This document shows positions 34,901 through 45,300 of a DNA stretch of 64,000 bases, piece after piece. The stretch covers positions 1,292,789 through 1,356,788 of the forward strand of contig NW_006920420.1 of the NCBI RefSeq assembly GCF_000344685.1. Reading direction: 5' to 3'. The notes under the pieces were generated by a model that made no database searches, was not told the origin of the DNA, and was given only the letters and a program-made list of their open reading frames with translations. A program made the translations under genes and the position numbers. How positions within the stretch are numbered: the stretch's first letter is position 1; every line of letters begins with the position of its first letter. The DNA comes from Gloeophyllum trabeum ATCC 11539. Lineage: Eukaryota; Basidiomycota; Agaricomycetes; Gloeophyllales; Gloeophyllaceae.

Positions 34901-36639
34901 TCATGCAGGAGAGAGCTGCCGGAATAATGCCTCGGTGACAACTTTTGGACGAGTCAGGGATTGCAGGCGCCCATCTGCGCTTAGTTTAGATAAGCCTAGC
35001 CCATACGCTCCGACAATGCGATCGCCTTCCTTGACACCCATTTCAGGCCACTGACTATCGACCGCGCGATGGTCGAAAGTTCCCTCCGAAACGGCCCCCA
35101 CCATCAAGCGGACTGCTAATACATCGCGTTTCATCACAAGCGAGAGCTCGCGAGCCATCTTGTAAGTTGTAGATAGCCCCGAAAATATGTCCTCCCGCAT
35201 GGAGTCCAAAACCTGGGCCGGGACACGATAAGCAAGGGCGACCTGCTCTATCACCCTTTCGCCCATATTCCGACCGACTTCCTCGGACATTGTAGGGTCA
35301 ATAAGATCTTCAGTACACACTGCCGTCAGGGAACGCCACTTTTGCACAGTCTTCCAGGATTCTGGGAATTACTAAGTAGATGAGACAACATGACGTTTTG
35401 GGAACTCACCTTTCTTGCCTAACCGCCTTTCTAAATCATCTAGAAGAGAAGCGCCCTGGAAGTTGACGGTGGATGTGTTGATGCTAAAGAAGACGTGGTG
35501 GATATCAGACAACACCTCATGATGCAATAAAGCATCAAGCAACAGCTCTCGGCCTTCTTGATCAACTTCGTACCGAGGCTGTAATGCGTTTTCCAGGGCG
35601 CCTGCGGATTTTGGAGTTGAGTCGGGCGCATGCATTTCTGCAAGTCCTGCAGCGGCCGTATCTCCAGCAAAAGCCGCCGACAGTTCACCGGCCTTCTCCA
35701 TGATGTTAATCACCAGGTCGTCCACAGCTGTATTGATGCTCTCAACGGAGAACGGTGCCTGGCTCTTTAGGAACATCTCCGACACTTGGTCGGGGCCGGA
35801 CTCGAAGTCTACAGGAGTTGTGGACCGGACGGACGAGGCCTGCCCCCGTGGCTGTGACTTCGCTCTCTGTGCTTTCAGTTCTCGTTTGAGATTCCCTTTC
35901 TCCTCCAGCAGACCTTGAATACGGGAGTCGTAGGAGCGCTCAACGTCCTTCAGCTGCCTATCTTTGCTAGCCAGAGTAGCCTGAAGTCGCGCTTTCTCCT
36001 GCTGAAGCTTGTGACAATCGGCTTCTTGCTTCCTTGCTGTTTCGTAAATCTCTTCACGACTCTCCAACGCCGCGACCTTTTCCTGCTCGGCACGCTGAAG
36101 CATTGCGCGAGCTTCGGCAAGGTGCCGTTGGGACTCCTCCTCCTTGAGACGATACTCTGCTGCTGTACGCGTGGCTTCTCCCAGCTCCGCCCGGACAAGC
36201 ACCAGTTCTTCTTGGTACGTGAATGATGATTCACCGGCTTCTTGTTCTTCTGCGGACGGTCCAGGCGCTTCAGGAGGGCCTTCCTGGGGTGCTTGCGGCC
36301 AAAGATGTCCCAAATGATCGGACACGGCTGTCCATAACTTCATTACAGACGGACGGCGGACCAGCCCAGAGCCATGCTTCTAGATACAGCATTGAGTGAG
36401 TGATAACACGTGGGTCAAATGAGATGGAACCCACGCTGCGACTCTGAGTCTCCCTGTTTGCGTCGTCGCGGGCTGAAGCTGCGTCCTGTTGGTGGCGCGG
36501 CAAACTATAGAAAATAGTATCTCTACAAGACCCTTGGACCATATAATAGGTACTAATACCGTTCATCAGTATCGCTGTCATCTACACTTAAATAGAGGAT
36601 CTCAGGACGCCGAAGATCATGACGAGGGGTGGAAGACAT
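34901..36639 (-). CDS. coiled-coil protein of unknown function
   Basis: Exons run from an ATG at 36639 (MSSTPRHDLRRPEILYLSVD) through a 5' part with two introns, a large exon from about 36383 to 35409, and a last exon to the stop at 34901-34903. The middle is a long Glu/Gln/Lys/Ala heptad-rich stretch (for example KLQQEKARLQATLASKDRQL) that should form a coiled coil. The C-terminal part is folded-looking (RVIEQVALAYRVPAQVLDSM) with no domain I know. An intron with donor GTGAGTTC and acceptor CCAG near 35408-35360 joins LGKK to ESWKTVQKW. The 5' end is uncertain because an in-frame upstream ATG (MNQSIFWIPLTGLIEG) also exists. It may be a structural or cytoskeletal protein. Confidence 0.6.
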
Positions 36640-36679
36640 ACATTTCGTCCTCATCGTTCTCCATTCTTCGACTCGCCCT

Positions 36680-37100
36680 TCAATAAGACCAGTCAGAGGA
36701 ATCCAGAAGATAGACTGATTCATACCCTTTGATACGGCTAAGATCAGTGTAATGTAAGTAGAATGACTAGCAAGTAAATATTGCAATAAACGTACAGCTC
36801 GTGCACTCCTGTCTCACTCCTGTCGTCTCCATCTGTCTTCTCCCGCTTCGCATCCCGAGAAAAATCCTCATGTCCACTGCCGTCCTCGTACTTGAAGATG
36901 CGTGGATAGTCGTCGTGCCTCTGGCGTTTTCTCGACCACGGGCTTTCCACTTCTCTCGGGCCATCACGGTCGAAATAGAGGTGTTTGTCAGTCTGCGATC
37001 TGTCCCCGCGGGCTTCACTATGGGAATTGGATCCGTTCTGTACGGGATGTTTGGTACGGTTTAAGCCTTCCCGGTAGTGAGTGGCATTCGGATGGTGCAT
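36680..37100 (-). CDS. small charged protein, possible
   Basis: Two exons, 37100-36796 and 36737-36680, give about 120 residues. The frame starts MHHPNATHYREGLNRTKH and is rich in Asp, Glu, Lys and Arg (SPWSRKRQRHDDYPRIFKYE), so it looks disordered. It ends YLLDSSDWSY. The stop is only 41 nt from the predicted start of the coiled-coil gene on the same strand. The two may therefore be one gene with a splice I did not find, or this may be upstream sequence of the neighbour. No family was recognised. Confidence 0.35.
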
Positions 37101-37400
37101 AGAAGCAGGACGCAAGAGAAGCTGAGGCCCTACAGCCTCAGGCTACGGTGGCTTGTGGCTGCGCACGTGACCGACGCGACCGATGATGGATTACCTTGGG
37201 ATTACTCGAAATTTATCAGACTCAGTGTACGGTACATCTCCTGTAATGGTATTGTCCAAGAAACATACAGCACACTGTACAGGCCTTACAGGAGGCATGT
37301 TGAACACTAGAGTCCAGGAAAGTACAACAGGGAAGGCAGGCATGCCAGGGCAGTAGACATCAAATGAACATATACCACGCACAACCGCTGGGAAGCAAAG
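37101..37400. other. spacer between minus-strand genes
   Basis: A minus-strand open frame at 37191-37382 has no family signature. I treat this as UTR and promoter sequence. Confidence 0.35.
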
Positions 37401-38241
37401 TCATGCCGACTCCGTATTTACAACTTCAGTAATCACCACTTCGTTCACGACATAACTGTTCGCGATGGGGAGGACGCGGTCGCGGTCAGCGCCACCTTCG
37501 GATTCACCATCGGCGTCATTATCTGCTAGAGCAGCTATGCGTACAACTGGGTAAGCGAGGTGTTCGGATGCCGAAGCCAAGGTACTTTACCGAACGACAC
37601 CGGCACTTGCGCATCACTTGCCTGGCCAGCCCCTTCCGCTCCCTCCTCATTCTCATCCGCAGGCTGCGCATCTACTTCGTCTTCCTCATCTTCAATCGCT
37701 CGAGACTCCTTCGCTTTAGTGGCAGTTCTACGTCTCTTTCGTGGGGGTGCAGCTCTCCGACGCGTGGTGACGGGAGGCGCTGTCGCGTCGGGCTTCTTAC
37801 TCTCGATGACCACCCCATCAAATGTATTCCGTCTCTTCTTGAGCTGCCCACCATCCGCACGCAGACCTGATCGCAGCTCCATTCCCTTCTTCCTGACATT
37901 ACGTGACATCGTTACCTCCGCATCCGACTTCCTAGGACGTTTCGGCCGCTGGAACGCGGTGGTCGTAGTACCCGCTGCAGCAGGAGCCTCTCCCTCGGGC
38001 ACGAGCTCATCAAAGCGTTCCAAGGTTTCTTCCACTACAACCAAGCTAAGGTCAGGTTATTGTTCTGTCATTCGCTCGTAGCCTGGGAATGATAGAGATG
38101 CGTACGGCCGTGCTCCTGAACTGCCGCGAGTGCCTTGATCATCTCATCCCTTCTGCTCAATTTTGCAGGAAAACCCAGCTCTTTGCATAACGTTCGTAGG
38201 GTCTCTGCTCTTAGCTTGTCCCAAGGAAACTGGCTCGTCAT
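37401..38241 (-). CDS. probable nuclear protein with SAP-like N-terminus and basic/acidic tracts
   Basis: Exon 1 begins at the ATG at 38241 (MTSQFPWDKLRAETLRTLCK) and encodes a helix-turn-helix-like segment (LRTLCKELGFPAKLSRRDEM) resembling a SAP DNA-binding motif. Splicing across 38115-38035 with acceptor GTAG leads to LEETLERFDELVPEGEAP. Basic clusters follow (RRRAAPPRKRRRTATKAK) that look like nuclear localisation signals. Next comes an acidic tract (AIEDEEDEVDAQPADENEEG). A second intron leads to a C-terminus ending VVITEVVNTESA, stop 37401-37403. Length is about 240 residues. The SAP assignment is by pattern only. A chromatin-related role is inferred. Confidence 0.6.
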
Positions 38242-38604
38242 GATGGATGTGGATTGCAAAGGCCAATGTAGCAGGAGAAGTGAGAGGTTGAGCTAGTCGG
38301 AAGTTGCCGGTGGCAAAATAACGCTGCAGCGACAGCGACTGGCACTCGACTGGCCCGGCTGAGCAGCGCGGGAGGTGGTGGGACGCAAGCGGGACGTCGA
38401 CGTGTCTATCTATGTGGAAGCTTGGATACCCCGCGGATGTGGACTGCTTTGACTCTGATGTTGGTGCAGTCATAACGCTAATGGATCATGCTCTATATGC
38501 AGATTTACATTTGTACAACCAATAACAATAACGGAACGGCGGTTTATGTGCATATTAGTGAGTACTCTTCATGAGAAGCTCAAGACTGGAATGCACTTGT
38601 GTCT

Positions 38605-40009
38605 TCAGTGCCACCGAGCAACCCGCTCATACTCGTAGGCTTCCTCGGTATAACCTTTATACTCCTCTTTGAAAGTGGAGCCAGAGAAAGCTTTGCTGTT
38701 CACCCTCGTGCCTTCGATATTCCAGGTACCGTACGTGCTCGCGAAGACGCCCGTAAACTTGTTCGTGTTCTTGCCCTCGTCACGGTCAGTATCAAAAGTC
38801 AACTTGCCGCAGTTGAAGTCCTGGGCAGTCTGCATCTCGCCCTCGCCCGTCTCGCGTCCACGCCAGAGGAAGGTGGTTTCGAGTGAACTGGGCGTAGGTG
38901 GTTTGTCGAAGGCGATGACGCCTTCGAGGATGCCGAGGTTGAAGGCCGCGAAGAGGACGTCCCCACTTGTTCCTTTCCCTTTCTTGCCCTTGGCCGTGGT
39001 CAGTTTAGCGATGTTGAAGTGCATATTCCCGGAGACGTCAGGCCAGTTGGCGGCGAGTGCGGGAGCGCTAATCGTCCAGGTACCGGTGACGTCCAGCGCG
39101 TCGGGGAATTTGCGGTTCGTGATGGGTTTGAGGGCGGGGTCGCGGGTGTATTCGAGGTCGTCTTCACCTTCATCTGAGGCGGCGTTGGAGAGGTCTTCGT
39201 CGGAAAAGTATTCGTTGCCGAGATCACCATCTTCACTCGATTGCTGGCTCGACGCTTTTCGGCCGCGTTTGGCTGGCCTTCCAATTACCCACCCGCCATC
39301 GTTACCCCCATCATCCACATGCGTGGCTGACCTCTTACTCTTGCTCTTCTTGGAAGTATGAGCCTCCGCCTCCGCTAGCTCACGGCTTCTCCGCCGCGCT
39401 TCGCTTTCGATCCAGTCCGCCTGCTCCCTCACAACAGCCTCGTCGCGGCCGACCACAACCCACTGCGCGTGTCCCCCATCCACATCGACGCCACTGAACC
39501 CGCCAGTGTGCAGTTCAAGTTTCTCGGCCAATTCGCGCACACTGCTGTGGTCGAGGTATTCACGGCCTTTGCATTTGACCACGTACAAGCCGACCGGGGC
39601 ATCGAACGTCTCGCGCAGGAAACGTCCCGCGTCGAACCGGAGCCGCTCTTCGTCGGTAGCGCAAGCAGCGTATTGCTGGTCCCTGAGCCCGTCGTATTCG
39701 CTTTTCAGTTTGGCTTCCACCTCCAGCGTGGCCTGGGGCACGGAGAGCGAGCCAGCGTCGACGGCTGTGCGGAGGCTGTCTTGCATCGCCGCGATGGACT
39801 TGGACTTCCCCCCGAGCTTGAGGACATAGAACGCGATCTGCGCCTCCCACCAAGATTTGGGCTTCTTCAGAGCGCGTTTTTGCCTGGCGGTCATGTTGCC
39901 GGCTGACCCCGGGGTTAGTTGCAGATAGCGTTTAATTTGCTACCAGGACGTATCAGATACCGCCGGCATATTGCAGGGAAGAAGAGTAAGTTACCTGTTT
40001 GTTTGCCAT
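38605..40009 (-). CDS. conserved basidiomycete protein of unknown function
   Basis: A tiny first exon (40009-39995, MANKQ) joins through an intron of about 55 nt to one long exon (39939-38605), giving 449 residues. Early sequence is KRYLQLTPGSAGNMTARQKR, then KPKSWWEAQIAFYVLKLGGK, followed by a helical region. A charged central stretch contains a basic motif (HTSKKSKSKRSATH) and an acidic stretch. The C-terminal 160 residues look like a beta-rich domain (TGTWTISAPALAANWPDVSG, FNLGILEGVIAFDK, FTGVFASTYGTWNIEGTRV). I recognise no named domain. The full-length frame, the clean five-codon exon and the lack of stops argue for a real gene. Confidence 0.65.
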
Positions 40010-40814
40010 CTTGTGTCCCTAGATAGTAAGACCGTTGGCGTCGTATTCGAACTTGCCCACCTTTACGGGCGGGTAAGGTCGCATAGGCATGTTAACTTTG
40101 GCCGAGCACAAGTGCTGATCTCAGTATGGTATGATATCTTGCGGCCCTCAGGATTAGATGGCGCCAGATGGGGAAACACGCGCGAGAGGGTTCCACCCCA
40201 ACGGCCGTCGCTGTCTCACCCTCTCAGACGCGTCGAGGCTAAATGGACGACGCGCCGGGTCTCGTGACCATGCTTAGTCAGCATTTCCTTAACTCTATAT
40301 TTCTGCCTCACCTTCATCGATCGACTCTGACTCTTCAAGTTCTAGTACATGTATCTGAGTCTTCGACTTGATCGCACTTGACCCTTTCCTGGCTTGCGCG
40401 AAGAGTCGTCTGTCGTAGATTGGGGATGTATATGAAGGAGTGTGCACCATGGTCTCGAGCCATAACTCACTTATAAGCGCATGTACGATCAAAAGTCATC
40501 AATGGTACTCGTCTCAGGATCACAGTAAATTAATAGATGCCGGTGAATTCACCCCGTCAAGGTCTCGTTATCACGCGGAATAGGAGGTATAAATAATGTT
40601 CTACTGACTTCAGCGTTTTCGATGACATGTACGACTTCTCATGGGTAGGTCGGAATCTCTATATATTGTCTGCACGGCAATTACAACTCTATGCAAGATT
40701 TGAAGGAACAATCCCTGCAGGACCAACGAATCTCAGTGCCCCGTGCTTGAAGATCTCGATCGCGCCCACGGGGTATCATCCGACCCCATCGAAAACGTAT
40801 TACCCGTAAGGAAT
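40010..40814. other. intergenic stretch before the alpha/beta hydrolase
   Basis: Short frames at 40295-40492 (minus) and 40627-40809 (plus) have no family match. Sequence GGTATAAATAATG near 40587-40599 is TATA-like but is not followed by a convincing gene. I see no supported feature. Confidence 0.4.
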
Positions 40815-40815
40815 C

Positions 40816-40822
40816 TATATAA
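40816..40822 (+). promoter_or_regulatory. TATA box of the alpha/beta hydrolase gene
   Basis: TATATAA lies about 116 bp upstream of the ATG at 40938. The call is by motif and position only. Confidence 0.45.
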
Positions 40823-40937
40823 GCAGCATCCTCGAAGACCAGATATGGCCAAGACCAGCTCTACGTTTGCGTGTCACTCGCCAGTACGCGATACTGGTAT
40901 CATCAGGCGTTAGGCTGGAAGGTAGCAATTCGCGATT

Positions 40938-42146
40938 ATGGACTACGTGAATAAGACGGCAGAAACCACGATCCCGCTGATACATGAATCCAGTGAGTAG
41001 ACAGTTCGATCGGTAAAGGTGACGGACAATATGGGTACTGGGCAAGGAACATCAACCAAAAGGGATGGAACATGATCCTGACTCGTGCAGGAGACTGATT
41101 CACGGTCCTACTAGAGCCCCTTTTGTCTTTTAATTGGCTCTCCTCCTCCCGGTCGCGGCTTTGTCCCTTTTCGCTTTGACTGACCTTCCACCTGGCAGCG
41201 ATCAACGCGTTTATACCTCTTCTGGAGAAGAACCGAGAGTACATAGAGAAGATCCCAAGGAAGACGTTTCAGTACGGCCCAACCGCAAGACATCAGGTGA
41301 ATCATAGATCTTGCTCCTTGCGTGTCGCATGCATTGACTGCCCGGTAGCTCGATGTTTACTACCCCATCAGCAATGCCTCCAAAGCACCCATCTTGTTCT
41401 TTGTATACGGCGGCGGGTTCTCCATGGGCAATCGCGTCTTCCCCGAGCCGCAGTCCCTTGGCTACCCCTGCCTCGGAGCCTACTTCGCTCACAGAGGTTT
41501 CGTCACCATCATCGCCGACTATCGACTGGTCCCGAACGTCAAGTTTCCAGGTCCCATAAAAGACTTGCGGGACGCCTTCCTCTGGATCTTCGACGACAAG
41601 CCCGAGGTGCGCCTCGTGGGTCACCCGGCGCCCGATGTCGACAACGCCTGCATCATGGCCCATTCAGCCGGGGCCACATACATCAGCACTCTTCTCCTCC
41701 ACCCAGCGATCCTCTCGCCGTCCGTGCGACCTGGGTTCCTAGCCCGAATTAAGAAGGTTGTGCTGAATGCAGGCGCGTATCACTTCCGCGGTGCCTTCGC
41801 GGCCGATCCGGTAGTCCTTGAGCAATTATACGGCAGCCCCGCGGAAATTCGTGAAAAGGAGCCACTCACCCTCCTCGAGACCGCGTCCACTGATATTATT
41901 AAGAGTCTACCGGACATCTTGATGATTCGCGGCGAAAAGGAGCCACAGGCTATAATCGACGCAAACGAGGATTTCAGGAAGGAACTGGAGAAGCACCTAA
42001 AGGAGGCTGGCGGTGGAAGAAGCGGGCAGACTGAGGTAAAACTGCTCGTCAACGTAGGTCACAATCATATCAGTTGCCATTGGGCCCTGTCGTCTGGTGA
42101 AGGAGAGGCATGGGCTGAGGAAGTCATCAAGTTCCTGAAAGGGTGA
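40938..42146 (+). CDS. alpha/beta hydrolase-3 family esterase/lipase
   Basis: Three exons (40938-40992, 41199-41296, 41349-42146) give about 316 residues. The oxyanion-hole motif is ILFFVYGGGFSMGNR, a variant of HGGG in which Tyr replaces His. The nucleophile elbow is IMAHSAGATYISTLLLHP with Ser in AHSAG, where the usual first glycine is Ala. The acid and histidine are probably in the region LPDILMIRGEKEPQAI and in VNVGHNHISCH. Family enzymes hydrolyse short esters or act in detoxification. No signal peptide is seen. Intron 1 (206 nt) is long for this genome. The start MDYVNKTAETTIPL is the first ATG after the TATA box. Confidence 0.8.
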
Positions 42147-42330
42147 ATAGCCGAGGAGGATATGATAGCAGGCTTGTTGTAGGATAATGCGGTCGATCGC
42201 ATCGTATCACAGATGCCCAGAAAATAGCCAACGATTCCATAGTAAGTGAAGAGGCGATTGCCATAAGAACAGGGAAACACATAGAAAACCTTTGCCTCTT
42301 CTGTCAAGGACATGGGCCTAGATCGCAGGA

Positions 42331-45300
42331 TCACTCGTATACTACGGCAGCGGGCCCATATTTCCACTTTCCCTAGGAAGCAGTCGTGAATAAACCAACA
42401 GGATGAAGATACCTCCGCATCTTGCACACACCTTTACCCGCCAGCGAATCCGGGCCTTCAACTCCGTCTGCCCCAACGAAAGGCATATGTCGTACTGTGG
42501 GATCATTTAAGCGAGATGTCTCTCATTCTGGATGAGCGAACTACCTCAACTCGTCGGTATCTCGTGCCATTCAATGGGGATACTACGCTTCGCGCAGCTT
42601 GATATACGGGCTTGAGGTCGGCCTCAACAAAACACAGGAGTTCGAATCCTGGAGCTAGCCGTTCCTTCATAGCAGGGGCTATCACGCGGGTGATAAAATC
42701 CGGATCTCCACGTTTCCTGTACGCATAGACTTCAATGCTAGTTGCAGTATTTCCTTTTGTGCCCTCCGCCTCTGGCCAATCCTACACGTATGGTAAGAGA
42801 CTCTCCTGGTTTTTCAGGACTAGCGTATCCTAAAGGGCATGACAAGTCAAAGTCAGCATAGAGACGGAATCAAGCGACTGGCCTTCGGAAGGATACAGTC
42901 CCAAACTTTGTCGACGTAGTCAATGCCATCAATATCCCTCTTGGGTTTACGCCTCAAGGCATCGTGCAGCGCCGGATCATACTCATTGAGCATCTCAACG
43001 CCATAGGAAGCTTTTGTTATCCTGGCATCGATCGGATCGTCTAAGTACCACGATAGAGCGCCATGGGGAACGGCCTTGGACCTGATGGCAGAAGGTGAGC
43101 TAGTATTTTAGGTGAGAAAGATGGACATATAACGACAGCAATCCCTCAGGCCTGACAACATCGATATGATGATCATCAGCCCAGGCAAGCACCTCTTTAT
43201 AGATATATGGTGAGTTCGCCAATCCACCGACCAGCACTAGATGAACGAACTCAACCTTATGAATACATGATAGATCCAGTGCGACAACTCACGTCGGCCA
43301 TCTCATCGTCATTCTCATATGCATTCATTAAACCCAAGTTTATCATGTCAAGGGATTCCTTGAAAAAATATTTCACGTCGGATCTATTTCCAATGGTTAT
43401 CACAGGAGCGGTGATGTTCTGGAGTACGAATTAACCCATTAATCTTGATACGACCCTTGGTGATACACAACTCAGGAATGGAGGTGTGTCCAGGGAGACA
43501 GACGAGCTTGTATTCCTCAGTACCATCGAACTAGGAACACAAACGACATGACGACCGATGAAGGCATTGCAATAGCACACACACATACCGACTTCTTTGC
43601 CTTGTTGTCAAAGTTTTCGACTGCGCGCTGAATAGCATCTGGATTGTCGTAAACCGTACCCTTTAGTTTCTCTGTGAACAAATGATTTGAATCAATGTTT
43701 ACAAGGAAGGACGTGTAGGCTCCTACGCTCCAAAAATTTCCTCGCGGCTTGACCGACAAGAATGGCTCCACCGAGGTAACCTGGAATAGTGGGTCGAGCT
43801 GGAGCGTATCATCTATCAAGAACCCAATGTCGCACCGGCCATGCCTTTGTGGGTGACAGCAATCGGCGAAACGATAGAGAAGTTTGAGATTTTCCGCACT
43901 CAGCAGCCGCTCCACGGCTTACTTATTGGAGTAGGGTATCACCAATCTTGCTCCGCTAATGCTGTGTCCTGATCAAAACAAGAGTGGTGAGTCGTGGTGC
44001 ACTGTGGACCCGAGTGGGTTATAATTACCTTTCCGGGCTCGGCTGCCTGCGCGAAAAATTCTGAAAGTTCTCTATCGTTTCGCCGATTGCTGGAATACTA
44101 CGCCCGCTTCGTCCCGACAGAGGATCCAGCTTGCCCATGCGGATCCGGACTCCAAACGCGTCAACACATCCTCCTGGAATGCCCCCGGTACGACACCCAC
44201 CGCAATATCCTAGCATCTGTCTCGCCCATCTCGCAACCCACGGTAGGCGACATCCTGGGTACGCCTTCGGGTATCAAAGCACTCTCCCGCTTCATTGCGA
44301 AAACAGGCGCATTCACCAAGTCCGGCGACGACCGCTTCGTAGCACCGAATACCGATGTCTACTCAGATCCACAGACAGATGAACCATCGTTGGCGCATAA
44401 CCGAGGACAGACACGGAGGCGCAGGAGACGTCCATCTACTTGACCTATTCTATGGAATTATTCTATGCTCTTATGCTTATGATACCTTGACCCTCTCTGC
44501 TGACCTCCCCTGCACACCCAACCGCACACATTAAGACTCTGCTCGTTGATAGTGGACTCTATTACAGTTTTCCTGAAACTCAGTTGTAAATATTTATCAC
44601 TATTTATCGCTACGTAGAGTAGTACTGTGCCTTGGCGCTAGTAGTAGTTCGCCTGCTCGCAGTATAAATACAAAGAATCTCTCTCTCTCTCTCTCTCTCA
44701 TCTATCAAGATCAGGCAGAAAGCATACACTTAGGCATTGTTGTCTCCTCTAACCACAGAGGTTCGACTTCCTTTACCCGATAGCCACTGGTATGGAACGT
44801 CGGCAAAGGCAACCTAATTCTGCGGGACTGTGATCACTTACGTGACGTCGATCGTACAACTAAGGGCAAAAATTTNNNNNNNNNNNNNNNNNNNNNNNNN
44901 NNNNNNNNNNNNNNNNNNNNNNNNNNNNNNNNNNNNNNNNNNNNNNNNNNNNNNNNNNNNNNNNNNNNNNNNNNNNNNNNNNNNNNNNNNNNNNNNNNNN
45001 NNNNNNNNNNNNNNNNNNNNNNNNNNNNNNNNNNNNNNNNNNNNNNNNNNNNNNNNNNNNNNNNNNNNNNNNNNNNNNNNNNNNNNNNNNNNNNNNNNNN
45101 NNNNNNNNNNNNNNNNNNNNNNNNNNNNNNNNNNNNNNNNNNNNNNNNNNNNNNNNNNNNNNNNNNNNNNNNNNNNNNNNNNNNNNNNNNNNNNNNNNNN
45201 NNNNNNNNNNNNNNNNNNNNNNNNNNNNNNNNNNNNNNNNNNNNNNNNNNNNNNNNNNNNNNNNNNNNNNNNNNNNNNNNNNNNNNNNNNNNNNNNNNNN

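Larger units (their letters stand above)
43822..44697 (+). mobile_element. 5'-truncated non-LTR retrotransposon (LINE, Tad/I-type) insertion
   Basis: An 876-bp insert lies inside an intron of Hsp70-like gene 2, in the opposite orientation to that gene. It carries the C-terminal end of a LINE second reading frame (44092-44443) with a CxCx8Hx4C zinc-knuckle (CPCGSGLQTRQHILLEC). A 3' untranslated region of about 230 bp follows, ending in a (CT)n run at 44678-44697. The left 270 bp contains an inverted repeat. A 13-bp target-site duplication flanks the insert. Most of the reverse transcriptase is missing, as usual for incomplete target-primed insertions. Confidence 0.8.

Noticed and set aside
42640..42660. 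tRNA-like GAGTTCGAATCCTGG (T-arm-like)
   Set aside because: It is the antisense of a codon stretch in the Hsp70-like gene 2 exon (APGFELLC), and no acceptor stem or other tRNA arms can be formed around it.
43517..43915. Minus-strand frame of 132 codons as a separate gene
   Set aside because: It runs across an intron boundary and into the LINE. The true exons (43780-43727 and 43671-43589) use other frames and match the paralogous gene.
44678..44697. (CT)n run as an independent microsatellite or promoter element
   Set aside because: It directly adjoins the target-site duplication and is best explained as the 3' tail of the LINE insert.
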